Source: Adineta steineri (taxonomy: Eukaryota > Rotifera > Eurotatoria > Adinetida > Adinetidae). Taken from it: 64,000 nt of DNA. Location: contig CAJNOI010000009.1 of the NCBI GenBank assembly GCA_905250115.1, positions 1 to 64,000 on the forward strand, written 5' to 3'. Shown piece by piece: positions 1 to 10,843 of the stretch. The first letter of the stretch is position 1. Each line of letters opens with the position of its first letter. The position numbers and the translations under genes were made by a program. Under the pieces are notes generated by a model. It had not been told where the DNA came from and made no database searches. It was given only the letters and a program-made list of their open reading frames with translations.

Positions 1-1566
1 ATTCTTTTTGTATCGATAATATTGTATAATAAAAATGAAGCAATTGATTTTCGCTATCATAATTATTCTGATTTGACAACTGTTCTTAAAAATTTCGCTT
101 CTCAGTATCCAACAAAAACAGCATTATATGAAATAGGGAAATCACAAGGAGGTATAATTGATTAAGATCATATTTGATAATATAAATTTCATATGAATGA
201 TTATATATAGGAAGATCATTATGGGTTATGGCATTGAGTGCATCGTCGCCAAATGCACATGTTTTACTTCGACCGGAGGTAAAATATATAGCAAATATGC
301 ATGGAAATGAAGTTGTAGGAAAAGAAATGTTACTGTATCTAATTGAATATCTCTTGACATCAAATGATACATTAGTTAATCAATTGATGAATCAATCTCG
401 AATATGGATAATGCCATGTATGAATCCAGATGGTTTAGAAATATCTCAATATGGTGATTGTACAAGTACGAATGGAAGGTAATTATCAATAGAGAAAAAA
501 TTATTTAGCCTTTAACATAATTTTAGATATACTGTGAATAATATTGATCTGAATCGAAATTTTCCAGATTATTATGGTGCTACACTTGATTCATCAATTC
601 AAGCACAAGAAACAAGTGCAGTTATAGCTTGGTTAGCAAATATCTCATTCGTTCTATCGGCTAATTATCATGGAGGATCCTTTACTATGAATACACCATT
701 TGATCGTTATTGTAAAATATTTTTTCTAATTAATATCTATAATAATTATATTGTTTTTTTTTGTTCTCCTCTTCCTCAAGATGTTCAAGGTGTTTCAATA
801 AGTGATGATGATGATATATTTCAAACGCTAGCACATGCTTATGTGAATCGAACAGTACAAACAAATGAAAATTGTTTATCTGATTATCAAAATGATGGTT
901 TTGTTACACGTGGTGCTGATTGGTATGAGATAACCGGTGGTATGCAAGATTATGGTTATTTGAATTATGGTATTATTGAATTAACAATGGAAATATCATG
1001 TTGTAAATATCCTGTAAATAATACTCTTCCTGCCTATTGGAATTATAATCGTGATGCAATGATTCAATATTTATTACAAGCACAAAGAGGTTCGATTTTT
1101 TCTTTTTGATAAAAAATATTTTAATATTGAAAATTTTTATTTTAGGTGTTAAAGGTTTAATACTTAATGAATATAATCAATCAATACCATCGACAGAAGT
1201 TATGATTGATAATCGATGGCCTACTGTAAAAGTTACATCATTAGGTGAATTTTGGAGAATCTTATTACCTGGAAAATATACTCTAAAGGTAATATATGAT
1301 AGAATTATTATGAACACGTATAATAAACTTATTTCTTTTAGGTACTCTATCGAAGTAATGAAATTTATAATCGAACAATAATAATTCAATATTCATCTTC
1401 ACCATTGAATTTAACAATTATTATACCTTCTTCAATTTATTTGCCTTATAAGAATGTATCAACCCAAGGACAGTCTCTCTTTTCAGGGAATATAGTTCAT
1501 TCATCATCGTTTTCGTTAATAGTTTTTTTTGTAAGTTTTATTTTGTTAATACAGAATTTTAAATAA
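1..1566 (+). CDS. M14 metallocarboxypeptidase (N/E/D type), 5' partial
   Basis: Zinc carboxypeptidase that removes C-terminal basic residues from peptides, probably at the cell surface. Six exons: 1-151, 211-478, 527-711, 781-1089, 1146-1288 and 1342-1566. They add to 427 codons in frame, and the start codon lies before the window. The first visible residues are hydrophobic and look like the end of a signal peptide. Catalytic features are present: the HGNE zinc motif (HxxE), NIDLNRNFPD with the substrate-binding Arg, the third zinc ligand in NYHGGS, and the catalytic Glu in IELTMEISCC. A transthyretin-like domain follows (GVKGLILNEYN to LPGKYTLKV), as in carboxypeptidases E, N and D. The C-terminus ends in a hydrophobic stretch near SLIVFFVSFILLI, a membrane or GPI anchor. 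Intron 712-780 is 69 bases long and free of stops, so it can also be read through. Only one catalytic domain is visible. Confidence 0.92.
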
Positions 1567-2038
1567 AAAAAATAAAAATATTTTTTTTCTATCTCAAAAT
1601 GTTAATTATAGAGATAAGAAAGAATTTTATTTACAAAAAAAAAGTTTCAATAACAAATACATATTTTGAAGGGAAACTAATCGAATTGAACTGCTAGTGT
1701 GGTTAAAATTTCAATTTTATGGAAATAATGCGACCGAACAGAAAAACAATAATATGTTAGATAAACAGTAGTCTAAATCTATACTCTGTTTAATCCTTGT
1801 CTCTTCGAAAGACTTCTATAATCATATTCAAAACTATATCATGGTAAACGACCTCTACAATATATGTCTTCTATTTGATTCTTTTGAGTACCACGGTTGT
1901 GACAAATATTTATCATTAAAGATGATAAAAAGATGTATGTCATAAAATATAAGATATTCTTATGAAATTGCACAAGAAACCTATATAACATAATGTAACT
2001 GCAATATATCATTTTATAATTTTACTATTTGTATAAAT
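1567..2038. other. Intergenic, nothing recognised
   Basis: About 470 AT-rich bases between two plus-strand genes. No coding pattern, repeat or RNA gene was seen on either strand. Confidence 0.6.
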
Positions 2039-3399
2039 ATGACATCAACTTTTCTTGTTTATCCTTCATCACCAACAGGTAGGATCGTCGTCTTGAATTA
2101 GCTGGTCTTGATCTATGGAGAATGGCACGGATTGATAATGTATTTGTATATCCGTCTGAAATAAATATCGATCGTTTCAAAGAAGCACTCAGTCGTGCTC
2201 TTTCTTTATGGCCTTTTATTACTGGTCGTTCTCGTTTAGATACCAACGAACAGTATTTTATAGAAATGTCCGATAATCCTATTCCAGTGGTATTATTCAA
2301 TGATTACGATTCCGTTAAATGGCCTTTTGATTCAAATGTAATTCGAGATTTTTATACAAATTCACTTTCAACATATCTTGATGAAGTTCGAGTAACAAAT
2401 TTGTTTGATAATACAAATGATGAACCACTTGTACGACTTAAATTAACTCATATTATACAAAGTAATGAATGGATATTGGGTATAAGTTGGGCACATGAAT
2501 TAGGTGATGCTGCATCTTGTTTAAATTTTTCAAATACTCTCTCACGTTTATATCAGCACATGGAACCTCTTGAACCATTACCAATATTTGAACGACGTTT
2601 ATGGAAAAATAATGAAATTGATTCATCGCTTTTATCCACAATGAAACATTTCCGTGATACGAAACCATTAGAAGAAATGTGGAAAAAATTTATGATCGAT
2701 CAAGAAGCATATGATCAAGTTAATCTAAGTTTTTCCGGTGAACAACTCGTAAAATTAAGAACTTTAGCTGGTGAGGATAATATAACAATCCAAGATGCAC
2801 TTACAGCTTATATTATTCTAACACTAAATAAATATTGTTATTATAATGATGATACACGTCGTATTTTACGTACGAATACATCTGTAAATTTTCGTGGTGT
2901 ATCTGACTCGATTGCTTCTCCTGGTCAGATTGGTAATGCAGTATTTATGATGTTATCAGATGATTTTAAAGATCCATATTCATTATCATCTATTGCAAAA
3001 ACAATACGTCAATCAATAATAAAATCACGAGATTCAAAATTTCTTGAACGTTGGTCAGCTACTGCTGACGATGCAATGAGACAAATGATTCATAATAATC
3101 GACTTGCTGATTTAGGATTTGTACCAAATGATATTATAGTCAATTCAAATTTTAGATATGATTGGGCAGATTTAGTTGATTTTGGTTATAAAGATAAATG
3201 TCGATTTTATACAGGATGGTCAGGTGCATTTTATCTCCGAGTATTTCGTCTTAATCCAATATGTAAAGGAAAGACATGGTTATCAAGAGATCGAAATTGT
3301 GCTGAAGTGATATTTCGAATAGAGAAAGATTTGAAAGCAAAATTTCTTAATATGATAAAAAGAGATATTGGAGAAAATTTTAAAAACATAAATAAATGA
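2039..3399 (+). CDS. BAHD-like (HxxxD) acyltransferase, disturbed 5' end
   Basis: Resembles the BAHD/transferase family (CoA-dependent acyl transfer to an alcohol or amine). The continuous frame runs from 2083 to 3399; counted from the Met at 2122 it is 425 residues. Seen directly: the HELGD active-site motif (HxxxD) at about residues 125-129, LSSFNT-like strand patterns, and a VDFGYK stretch near residue 351 where the family has DFGWG, so the second motif is only partly kept. The true start is probably ATG 2039, giving MTSTFLVYPSSPTG, which looks like a BAHD N-terminus. That frame is offset from the main frame: either there is a +1-type shift near 2078-2083 or a 23-base GT..AG segment (2079-2101) is removed. 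Substrate unknown. Such genes are scattered in animals and common in plants and fungi, so transfer is possible but not shown. Confidence 0.72.
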
Positions 3400-4442
3400 A
3401 TATTCATTGCATATCTTTTCCTACGTTTTTATTTAAATTATAGTTCAGTAAATATATTACTGTTACCTTGATTTTCAAACAACTTGATAGACTTCATGAT
3501 TATATCTATCATTATTCTCATACTATCTAATTAAAAAATAGAAGTTATCTTAAAAATGATATATCAAAGTGTGTCTCTACAGTTTTGACTTATGATGAAT
3601 AATAGTTAACAATTATACCAATTAGATATTTGTGTTACAAAGCAGACATGATTAGTGACATGCTTCATAAAAATGTTCTTTTGAAGAACATTCTGAAACT
3701 TATTTTTATATGTCTATATGGGGATGTGAATAATCATCATTAAAATTATATGCATTCAAAATTAACTTAATTTTTATATATAATATTCAGACAATACAGA
3801 TAAGTAGACACTTGTATTCGTTTGATGAAAGTTAACTTGACTTAATACAACATGTTAGCATATATATATAACGAATATTATAAATGTAGAATTTTTTTCT
3901 GTAGTATCTTCATTATTGGAAACCTTTTTTCGTGCTTCCTAATTGCGGTCGCAGATCAAACCAATTAGCAAACCGACAGTGTGGGTGAGGATGGGAAGTG
4001 TAACCACAATTCGGAATGAGCCATCTTTTTAAAAATAAACTCATTACTATTCTATTTTCATGATTTCAAAGAAAAAGTTCGTAATAAAATATTCACACCC
4101 ACCCTATTTAAACAAAAAGTACTGAGAGTTCATATTAAGTCTTCTGTATATAACAAAACAGAACATTTAGTCTTGAGAGACGATATCATCAAAGATTATC
4201 TCTTACAGTTCATACCTTGGATGTCAAACACAGGATATATATTGAAAATATGTCAGTATGTAAAATTTATAGTTGAATGAGTATTAAAGACTTGATTACA
4301 TTCTTATTCAACTCTTTGAATTTATATTCAATTGATTATCCTTTCTTCTTATAATAGTTGCGTTCATATTATAACTTTTTCCTCTAGATTCATTCTTTCA
4401 ATTTTACAACTATCTATTTGACATACATATTTTTCAAGCAAT
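3400..4442. other. Intergenic, one GT-rich hairpin-like pair
   Basis: About 1 kb with no gene seen. It holds a GTGTGGGTGAGGATGGG stretch near 3979 and a TTCACACCCACCC stretch near 4091. They are partly complementary and belong to the dispersed GT/CA-rich hairpins described elsewhere. The last few hundred bases should include the promoter of the downstream receptor gene. Confidence 0.5.
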
Positions 4443-5453
4443 ATGGAAGCTATTGATATAATCAATATTTTAAATGGTAGTATATCAATTGTGAATAAAA
4501 TCTTTCCAATGATTCTTTTAATAATTGGTACATTTGGTCATTTATGTAATCTATTAATATTTTCTAAAAGAACTCAACGAACAAATCCAACATCAGTTTG
4601 TTTTCTTGCAAATACAATGGTTAATTTAATATCACTTTATTTTGGTATGTTACCACGTTATTTAACAGATATAGGTAATATTGATCTGATCAATACAAAT
4701 CTTACTGTATGTAAATTACGTTCATTTTTTCAATATTTATCATTAAGTCTTTCGAATTGGTTTCTTCTTCTTGCAACTATTGATCGTTATATAATTAGTT
4801 CAAATGATCATAATCGTAGACGATTAAGTAATTTAAAAAGAGCATGGTATTCTATTGGATTTCTTACAATAATTTTTATTTTATTATATTGTCATATACT
4901 TATTTTATATAATATTCAATCATCATTCTGTTATCCACGATATGGACCATATCGATTATTTAATGATATACAAATATTTATTCAATATAGTCTTTTACCA
5001 CCTATTCTTATGACTTTATTTGGATTATTAACTATACGTAATATACATTTAACACGTAGACATAGTAATAATCAAGGAAATATCCGTGTAAGACAACGTG
5101 ATATACAATTAAGTAAAATGTTATTATTACAAGTGATTATAACTGTTATATGTTCATTACCATTAATTATTTCAAATTTAGAAGTAACAACAACATTAAC
5201 AATAATGAAAAGTCCTTTACGTTTAGCAATAGAAAATTTTTTATCACAAATTGCACGTCATTTAGCATATTTAAATTGTTCAATATCATTTTATTTATAT
5301 ACATTAACTGGATCTCAATTTCGTCTTGAAAGTCGACAAATTATTAATCAATTTTCAATGTTTCTATGTCATCGACGAATATTAACTCGAAGACAAATTG
5401 GTATAGATAATCGACCCATTGGTCCAAGTACTAGAGAACCAAGACGACAATAA
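4443..5453 (+). CDS. Rhodopsin-type G-protein-coupled receptor
   Basis: Single-exon seven-transmembrane receptor of 336 residues, probably for a neuropeptide-like ligand at the plasma membrane. Seven hydrophobic segments can be traced: TM1 starts near IFPMILLIIGTFGHLCN (the GN-type TM1 motif is altered to GHLCN), TM3 ends in ATIDRYII (DRY-like motif IDRY), and TM7 is short, followed by a basic tail. A Cys before TM3 (LTVCKLRSF) and one in the second extracellular loop (SSFCYPRY) can form the usual disulfide. The sequence closely resembles the receptor at 62134-63328, sharing RRLSNLK after TM3 and the YGPYR/VGPYR loop, so they are paralogs. The stop is only 36 bases from the stop of the convergent TGF-beta gene. 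Ligand not identifiable. Confidence 0.85.
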   Translation: MEAIDIINILNGSISIVNKIFPMILLIIGTFGHLCNLLIFSKRTQRTNPTSVCFLANTMVNLISLYFGMLPRYLTDIGNIDLINTNLTVCKLRSFFQYLSLSLSNWFLLLATIDRYIISSNDHNRRRLSNLKRAWYSIGFLTIIFILLYCHILILYNIQSSFCYPRYGPYRLFNDIQIFIQYSLLPPILMTLFGLLTIRNIHLTRRHSNNQGNIRVRQRDIQLSKMLLLQVIITVICSLPLIISNLEVTTTLTIMKSPLRLAIENFLSQIARHLAYLNCSISFYLYTLTGSQFRLESRQIINQFSMFLCHRRILTRRQIGIDNRPIGPSTREPRRQ

Positions 5454-5489
5454 ATCTCAATTTAAAAAAAAATATATATATATTTATAT

Positions 5490-6662
5490 CTATAACGAAC
5501 AACCACATTCAACAACACGCATATTTTCATGTCTTTTTAAAATTAAATTCGGTCCATCATAATATAAAAGTATTGTCGATGAGAAACGTTTTGGTTTACA
5601 ACATGGTGCTGGAATTTTCTTTGGATATTTCTGATTCAATAAATTTTGAATTATAAAATATGTACCCATATTTGATTGCGTATGACATGTACCTGAACAT
5701 ATATTCATTTCATATGAACTTGGTTCAATAATCCAAGATGACCAATTTAATTCGGAAAATGATGTACGTAATGGACGAACTTGACAATATGATGGATCAT
5801 CAGGATATGTTATTAATTGATTATTATAGAATGTTGATAAATCACGACGGACAACTGAATGAGATGATTTTTGAAAATATAAAGTTAAAAATCCTGTTGA
5901 AAGTTTTTGTTTTGTTTGAATAAATGTAAGATGAAATGTGAATGGAAATGATGTGATGTATTGTGTTAAATTGATTTTTATGAAATTATTATTATTATTT
6001 CTATCAGATTGTTTGATTGTAATATTAAAAGTTGAAGAAGATAGTTGAATAATTGAAAATTGTCGAATAGGTAAAATAAATTCAGCATATTTAAGATATT
6101 CAATTGATCCATTATATTCAAAATGATAAGTCATATTTGTAGATAAATAAGAATATTGATTTGGTAAACTAATAATTGAATCGAATTCATCGGATAAATA
6201 ATAATTTAAATATTCATTATCACGACGTTTTCTTCTTTGAGATCCTCGTTCATCATACATTTGTCGATAGATTGAACGCATAAATGTATTCATTGTTTTC
6301 GGTGAACGAGATGGATTTGGATTCGGATGATTCGATGGTAAATTAAGAAATTCTTTAAACGAAGATAATCGATGAATTTCTTCAGGAGACAAAGTCGTTG
6401 TTGTTGTAGAAACTTAAAAGAACAAAAAAGATTCTATGGATGTTAACAGAATATATTACATACTAGTAGTTGTGAATGTTGATTGCTTCGAAACTGATTT
6501 AAGAGATTGTGCAATGGGAATCTGCGCTGATGTTTGTCGGTCTTTAATAATTGTGAACATTAATATAACAATAATAATAATCAAACTAATAACTGTACAT
6601 AATGTTAGTATAAGAAAAAGTTTTGATTTTAACGAAGATACTGTTGTTGTTGTTTGTTCCAT
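5490..6662 (-). CDS. TGF-beta superfamily ligand
   Basis: Secreted dimeric growth factor of the TGF-beta/BMP/activin superfamily. Two exons on the minus strand, 6464-6662 and 5490-6412, join in frame to 373 residues. The C-terminal domain has the seven-cysteine knot pattern: YC near residue 276, NICSGTC, PAPCC and the terminal VECGCSL. SELNWSSWIIEPSSYEMN matches the conserved finger-1 W..WI.xP.xY pattern. The N-terminus has about 12 polar residues and then a long hydrophobic stretch (KLFLILTLCTVISLIIIIVI), which looks more like a type II signal anchor than a cleaved signal. A dibasic RRKRR site lies near residues 126-130, before most of the prodomain-like region; no clear RxxR site sits just before the knot. 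Subfamily (BMP or activin) is uncertain. Convergent with the GPCR gene. Confidence 0.88.
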
Positions 6663-8235
6663 GATATATGAATAAATAAAGATGAATTCATAACTGTCAT
6701 CTTTCTCTTTTGAATTATTTTCGTCTTCGTTTTTTTTTTTCGTCAATATCCAATCGGATATATTATTGCATCGTTAAACGAATAGGATGACGAGAAGAAA
6801 AGAAAAGATACTAACATTCTTTTTAATCATGAGCCTAATTGTTCAAGTGCCCGTAAGCAATCAAATAAAAAGATATGTATAGATGTTTTTCTTATTGCTT
6901 GAAAGCAGCTAATTCTTTCTAAGATAAATTATGTAATTGTACCGTGAGAAACGAAAAAGCAAAAGGAAAAATTTTTTTTCTGCTAATATTAATCCATACG
7001 TTTACATTTTTTATTTAAATAGACAAGACACATTAACAATTCATTTTGAAATCGATAGTTAAGAGATCAAGAATAACTTAAGTTGACAGGTAGACTGAAA
7101 TTTGAATCGAACTATAAATTGCTTCTCTAAGACAAACAAAAAAATCAATTGTGTGAATATGTTTCTTTAGTTAATCAAGTTAAAAGCAATACAAATGACG
7201 CTATCGAAATTGTCTTATACATTGTACAATATAGATCTATGCCGACATTCTTCTCATACACTTGCTGTTTTTGTTTTATATTGTCTAATCTATTTTAATC
7301 AATATCTCACTTGAAATAATAAAATCTAGACGCCAAAAAATCAACAAAAATAAAATGACTTCTTCATTTTCTTAAGAATGTACTTGAGTGAATTATAATT
7401 AAGCTAATAGAGAAAGATTATACATGTTTGACTCAATAAATAGTAAATTTTTATGATTATCAAAAGTAATCATTTGATTTCCTTTTAGTTAAATTATTTT
7501 TATTACATAATACAATCACTTTTGACAAAAAAAAGAAATGAAATGTATTCTTCCTATTCTTCATATAATAAATATTCGATATAGTTGAATGGTAATATTG
7601 TTTATTACTAATGTGTTCGAACCTAAGTGACAGATTCGAGCTGCTCTCTGCCCTCGAATAGTACTTTATCTATTCTAGGTTTCGTATGCAGCTGAAATAA
7701 AATATTTCGATCAAAATATATTCATAATAATACAGCTAATCATGCTTGTTTAATTATATCTTGACCGGCAACTCTTTTTTTATACTTCAAATTGAATAAA
7801 AAAAAATGCTCGGGTTCTTTTTTTCTTAGCCTATATAAAAAAAAAAGAAAGAGAAATTTCCTTAATAATGTAAAAGTACGTATGACGTAATTCTTAGAAG
7901 GAAAAAAAATTGTTTCTTGAGGTGACATTTGTTCACCTCAACCTTTTTTTCCTCTTCTCATCTCATAATTTTTATAATGTTTGATAATATAACATCATTT
8001 TGTTAACTATTTTCACCGAAAGGAAAAAACCTTGAGTTGACTTGTATTTTATAATCTCGATGTGCTTTGCTTTATCTTGTTACATAATAAAAAAAAAAGA
8101 AAAATTCTTTTTACTACAATTTGTTTCATTAATAAAAAAAAATGCGAACTTGAGTATACTAAAAGAACAGAAGAGAAAATAGAAATTACGTAGCGTTTTT
8201 TTTTATCTTCTATTGTTTTTAATCTTCATGCAAAA
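6663..8235. other. Intergenic, nothing recognised
   Basis: About 1.6 kb of AT-rich DNA between two outward-reading starts (minus-strand TGF-beta ligand, plus-strand LRR gene). It should hold both promoters. A short minus-strand open frame at 7740-7928 is lysine- and phenylalanine-rich from homopolymer runs and does not look coding. Confidence 0.55.
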
Positions 8236-10341
8236 ATGAAACATCAATCTCTGATTCATTTCTTCTTCTTACTCTTTATTCAAAATAATCAATGTTCATT
8301 TTGGAATGATATACCTTCACGTTGTACTTATGATAAAACAACATTATTATCCTGTTGGAATACAACCTTTACTAAATCAATTCCATTATTAAATGATTTA
8401 AAATATACTCTTCAAAATTCTCATGTCGAAATTCGTGATTCAAATTTTCAATTATCATTAAATGATTTATTTATAAATGTTGCTTCGAATATTGAATATT
8501 TAATTTTAATTAATAATGCATTTTCATCGAAATTATTTAATGAAAATAAAAAAATTTATTTTCGTCTTCTTCAATCACTTGAAATTCAAGATGAAAAAGG
8601 TTTACAATGGTTTCAATTAAATACATCATATTATCCACAATTAACTTCACTTGATCTATCCTATAATCAATTTACTAATAAAAAACAATTTCTATTCGAA
8701 CAAAAATATTTTCCTCAGTTAAAATCTCTTCATTTATCACACAATCAACTTGAATCAATTGATAATCTTAATGGAAATATTTTAAATAGAATTGAATATT
8801 TAATTTTATCGTTTAATCCATTACAAACAATATTAAATAAAATTCATGAATTTCAATCTTTAATTTTTCTTGATGTTTCATCAACTTTAATTAAACAATT
8901 ATTTCATTTAGAACTTCTACCACGATTAGAAACATTTCGATGCCGTCATTGTCAACAAATTCCCATGAATGAATATGAAAAATTTCTTAACAATTGTTCA
9001 CAAATTAATAATCGTTTAATACTTGATTTAACTGAAACAAATATTACTTCAGTTAAATTTTTTAATTCGTGTATAAAAGATTTAACATTAAAAAATCAAT
9101 CGTTAACTAATTCAATATCAACAGATGATTTTCTATCAACGACAAATCTTGAAAATATTCAAATACAAAATATTGATACGATTAATTATATACATTTCAA
9201 TATTTATGATCGTTTAAAAAGAATTGATTTTAGTGATAACAAGAATTTAAAACAAGTTCGCTTACGTCTTATGTCGGATTATACTTATTTAAAACAAATA
9301 ATAATATCAAATACAGCAGTCAATAATTTTTCCATTGATTTTAATGATACAATACAGAAATTTTTACATGTTGATGTAATTGATTTGAGTTATAACTATT
9401 TAGAAACTCTTGATTTCCTTCATTATCTTACATTTTTTACCTTGGATGTTAGTTTTAATCGTTTAAAAATTATTGATATTAATCAAATTCATTTTCAACA
9501 TGGTATGTATGAATTATCTTCAATGAATTTATTGAATCTCTCATACAATCAAATGGAATCTATTAAAATAAATTGGACTAATGAATCTCCACATATTATT
9601 GATTTATCACAAAATAATCTTCGATCAATAAAATTACACGGACAATCAACTTATAAACTTTTATTATTTAATAATACGAAATTATCTCTTATACCAACCA
9701 CATTTTCTATCGAATTACCTTCATTAAAATATCTTGATTTAGATTCTATTCAACTCAATTCATTTGAACATCTTATCTATTTACATAATTTATCAAATAT
9801 TCATACGCTAATTTTGAATAATAATCAACTTAATAAACAACATCGAACATTGAATTGGAATATTTTTTATCCTTGGCGTAAATATTTAACTCATGTTTCT
9901 CTTCAAAATATGTCGATAGAAAAACTTGATTCTACTAATCATTTAAATGATTATTATCATTTATTAACAGTTGATCTTTCTAGTAATAATGATCTTAAAT
10001 GTAATTGTGAATTACATCATTTTATAGATTGGTTAAAAATTCCACCATCAACTTTAGCTGTTTTTAATGAACCAAGAAACAAAGGATTAAAATTAGATTG
10101 TCTCGTTTCATTTTTTAGTCTTCAATGTAAAGATAATCAAAGCAAATCAACAAAATTATTTATAGGAATTGTTATTATAGGAATTGTTCTTCTTATTATT
10201 ACTTTGATGATAGCAACAGTTATTATTTATTATATAAGACGAAAACAACAGTCGAAATCTTATCATTCTGTGTTCGGTGATACGGATTTAATGGCATTAA
10301 ATGAAACAGATACTCTCCAAAAAATTGATGATGATGATTGA
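8236..10341 (+). CDS. Leucine-rich-repeat single-pass membrane protein
   Basis: Single-exon gene for a 701-residue type I membrane protein, probably a cell-surface adhesion or recognition receptor. In order: a signal peptide (HFFFLLFIQNNQC), a Cys-containing N-terminal cap, about 15-20 degenerate LRRs (for example SLDLSYNQF, SLHLSHNQL, NLLNLSYNQM, IIDLSQNNL), and an LRR C-terminal cap with DLKCNCELHHFIDWL near residue 585 and further Cys (LDCLVSFF, LQC). A transmembrane helix (about 641-668) and a short cytoplasmic tail of roughly 30 residues follow. There is no TIR domain, so it is not a Toll receptor. Repeat spacing is irregular. It is AT-rich like its neighbours and intron-free. Function beyond surface recognition is not inferable. 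Confidence 0.88.
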   Translation: MKHQSLIHFFFLLFIQNNQCSFWNDIPSRCTYDKTTLLSCWNTTFTKSIPLLNDLKYTLQNSHVEIRDSNFQLSLNDLFINVASNIEYLILINNAFSSKLFNENKKIYFRLLQSLEIQDEKGLQWFQLNTSYYPQLTSLDLSYNQFTNKKQFLFEQKYFPQLKSLHLSHNQLESIDNLNGNILNRIEYLILSFNPLQTILNKIHEFQSLIFLDVSSTLIKQLFHLELLPRLETFRCRHCQQIPMNEYEKFLNNCSQINNRLILDLTETNITSVKFFNSCIKDLTLKNQSLTNSISTDDFLSTTNLENIQIQNIDTINYIHFNIYDRLKRIDFSDNKNLKQVRLRLMSDYTYLKQIIISNTAVNNFSIDFNDTIQKFLHVDVIDLSYNYLETLDFLHYLTFFTLDVSFNRLKIIDINQIHFQHGMYELSSMNLLNLSYNQMESIKINWTNESPHIIDLSQNNLRSIKLHGQSTYKLLLFNNTKLSLIPTTFSIELPSLKYLDLDSIQLNSFEHLIYLHNLSNIHTLILNNNQLNKQHRTLNWNIFYPWRKYLTHVSLQNMSIEKLDSTNHLNDYYHLLTVDLSSNNDLKCNCELHHFIDWLKIPPSTLAVFNEPRNKGLKLDCLVSFFSLQCKDNQSKSTKLFIGIVIIGIVLLIITLMIATVIIYYIRRKQQSKSYHSVFGDTDLMALNETDTLQKIDDDD

Positions 10342-10475
10342 AATTTATATGTTATTACATGTTGTGTTTTTTATCATGTACAAAAAAATAAAGAATTATA
10401 AAAAAACGAGAGTGTAAAGTATGATAATGAAACTAACTACTGTATAATTCAATAGTGGATATTTATATACCTGGA

Positions 10476-10526
10476 GAGTGTAGGTGTGGACGTGAGCGAA
10501 GAGAAGAGATATCTACATCCACACTC
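10476..10526. repeat. GT/CA-rich imperfect hairpin
   Basis: Left arm GAGTGTAGGTGTGGA (10476-10490) and right arm TCTACATCCACACTC (10512-10526) pair at about 12 of 15 positions around a purine-rich loop. It lies just before the start of cassette A. Part of a dispersed family of similar hairpins in this window. Confidence 0.6.
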
Positions 10527-10843
10527 GACTAAATATGATATACGGCAAATATCTCGAATTTCGTGTTTTTTTTATTTTGAATTAGAAGAAACTATAGAAA
10601 TTTTCTAGAAAATAAATTCAGAATGAAATTTCACCATCGTCTTGATTTGTTTTTTATTATAAAATGCAAATTATTATTCATTAAGTTTTCTTTGTTACGA
10701 AACAAGCTCTGAAATAGCATGATGCCTTATGAATGCTTCATTGTCTAATATAAAGCTTGTATGTTATAATAGTAAAACAGTCGCAGAATTTTATTTTCTT
10801 ATTGAACAACATATTTATCACACATATAAGAAAAATCACTACG

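Noticed and set aside
7600-7680. GTTCGAACC near 7614 as a tRNA
   Set aside because: Flanking bases do not form tRNA arms.
7740-7928. Minus-strand open frame of 62 codons
   Set aside because: Made of poly-A/T tracts giving Lys/Phe runs; no domain, no conserved context.
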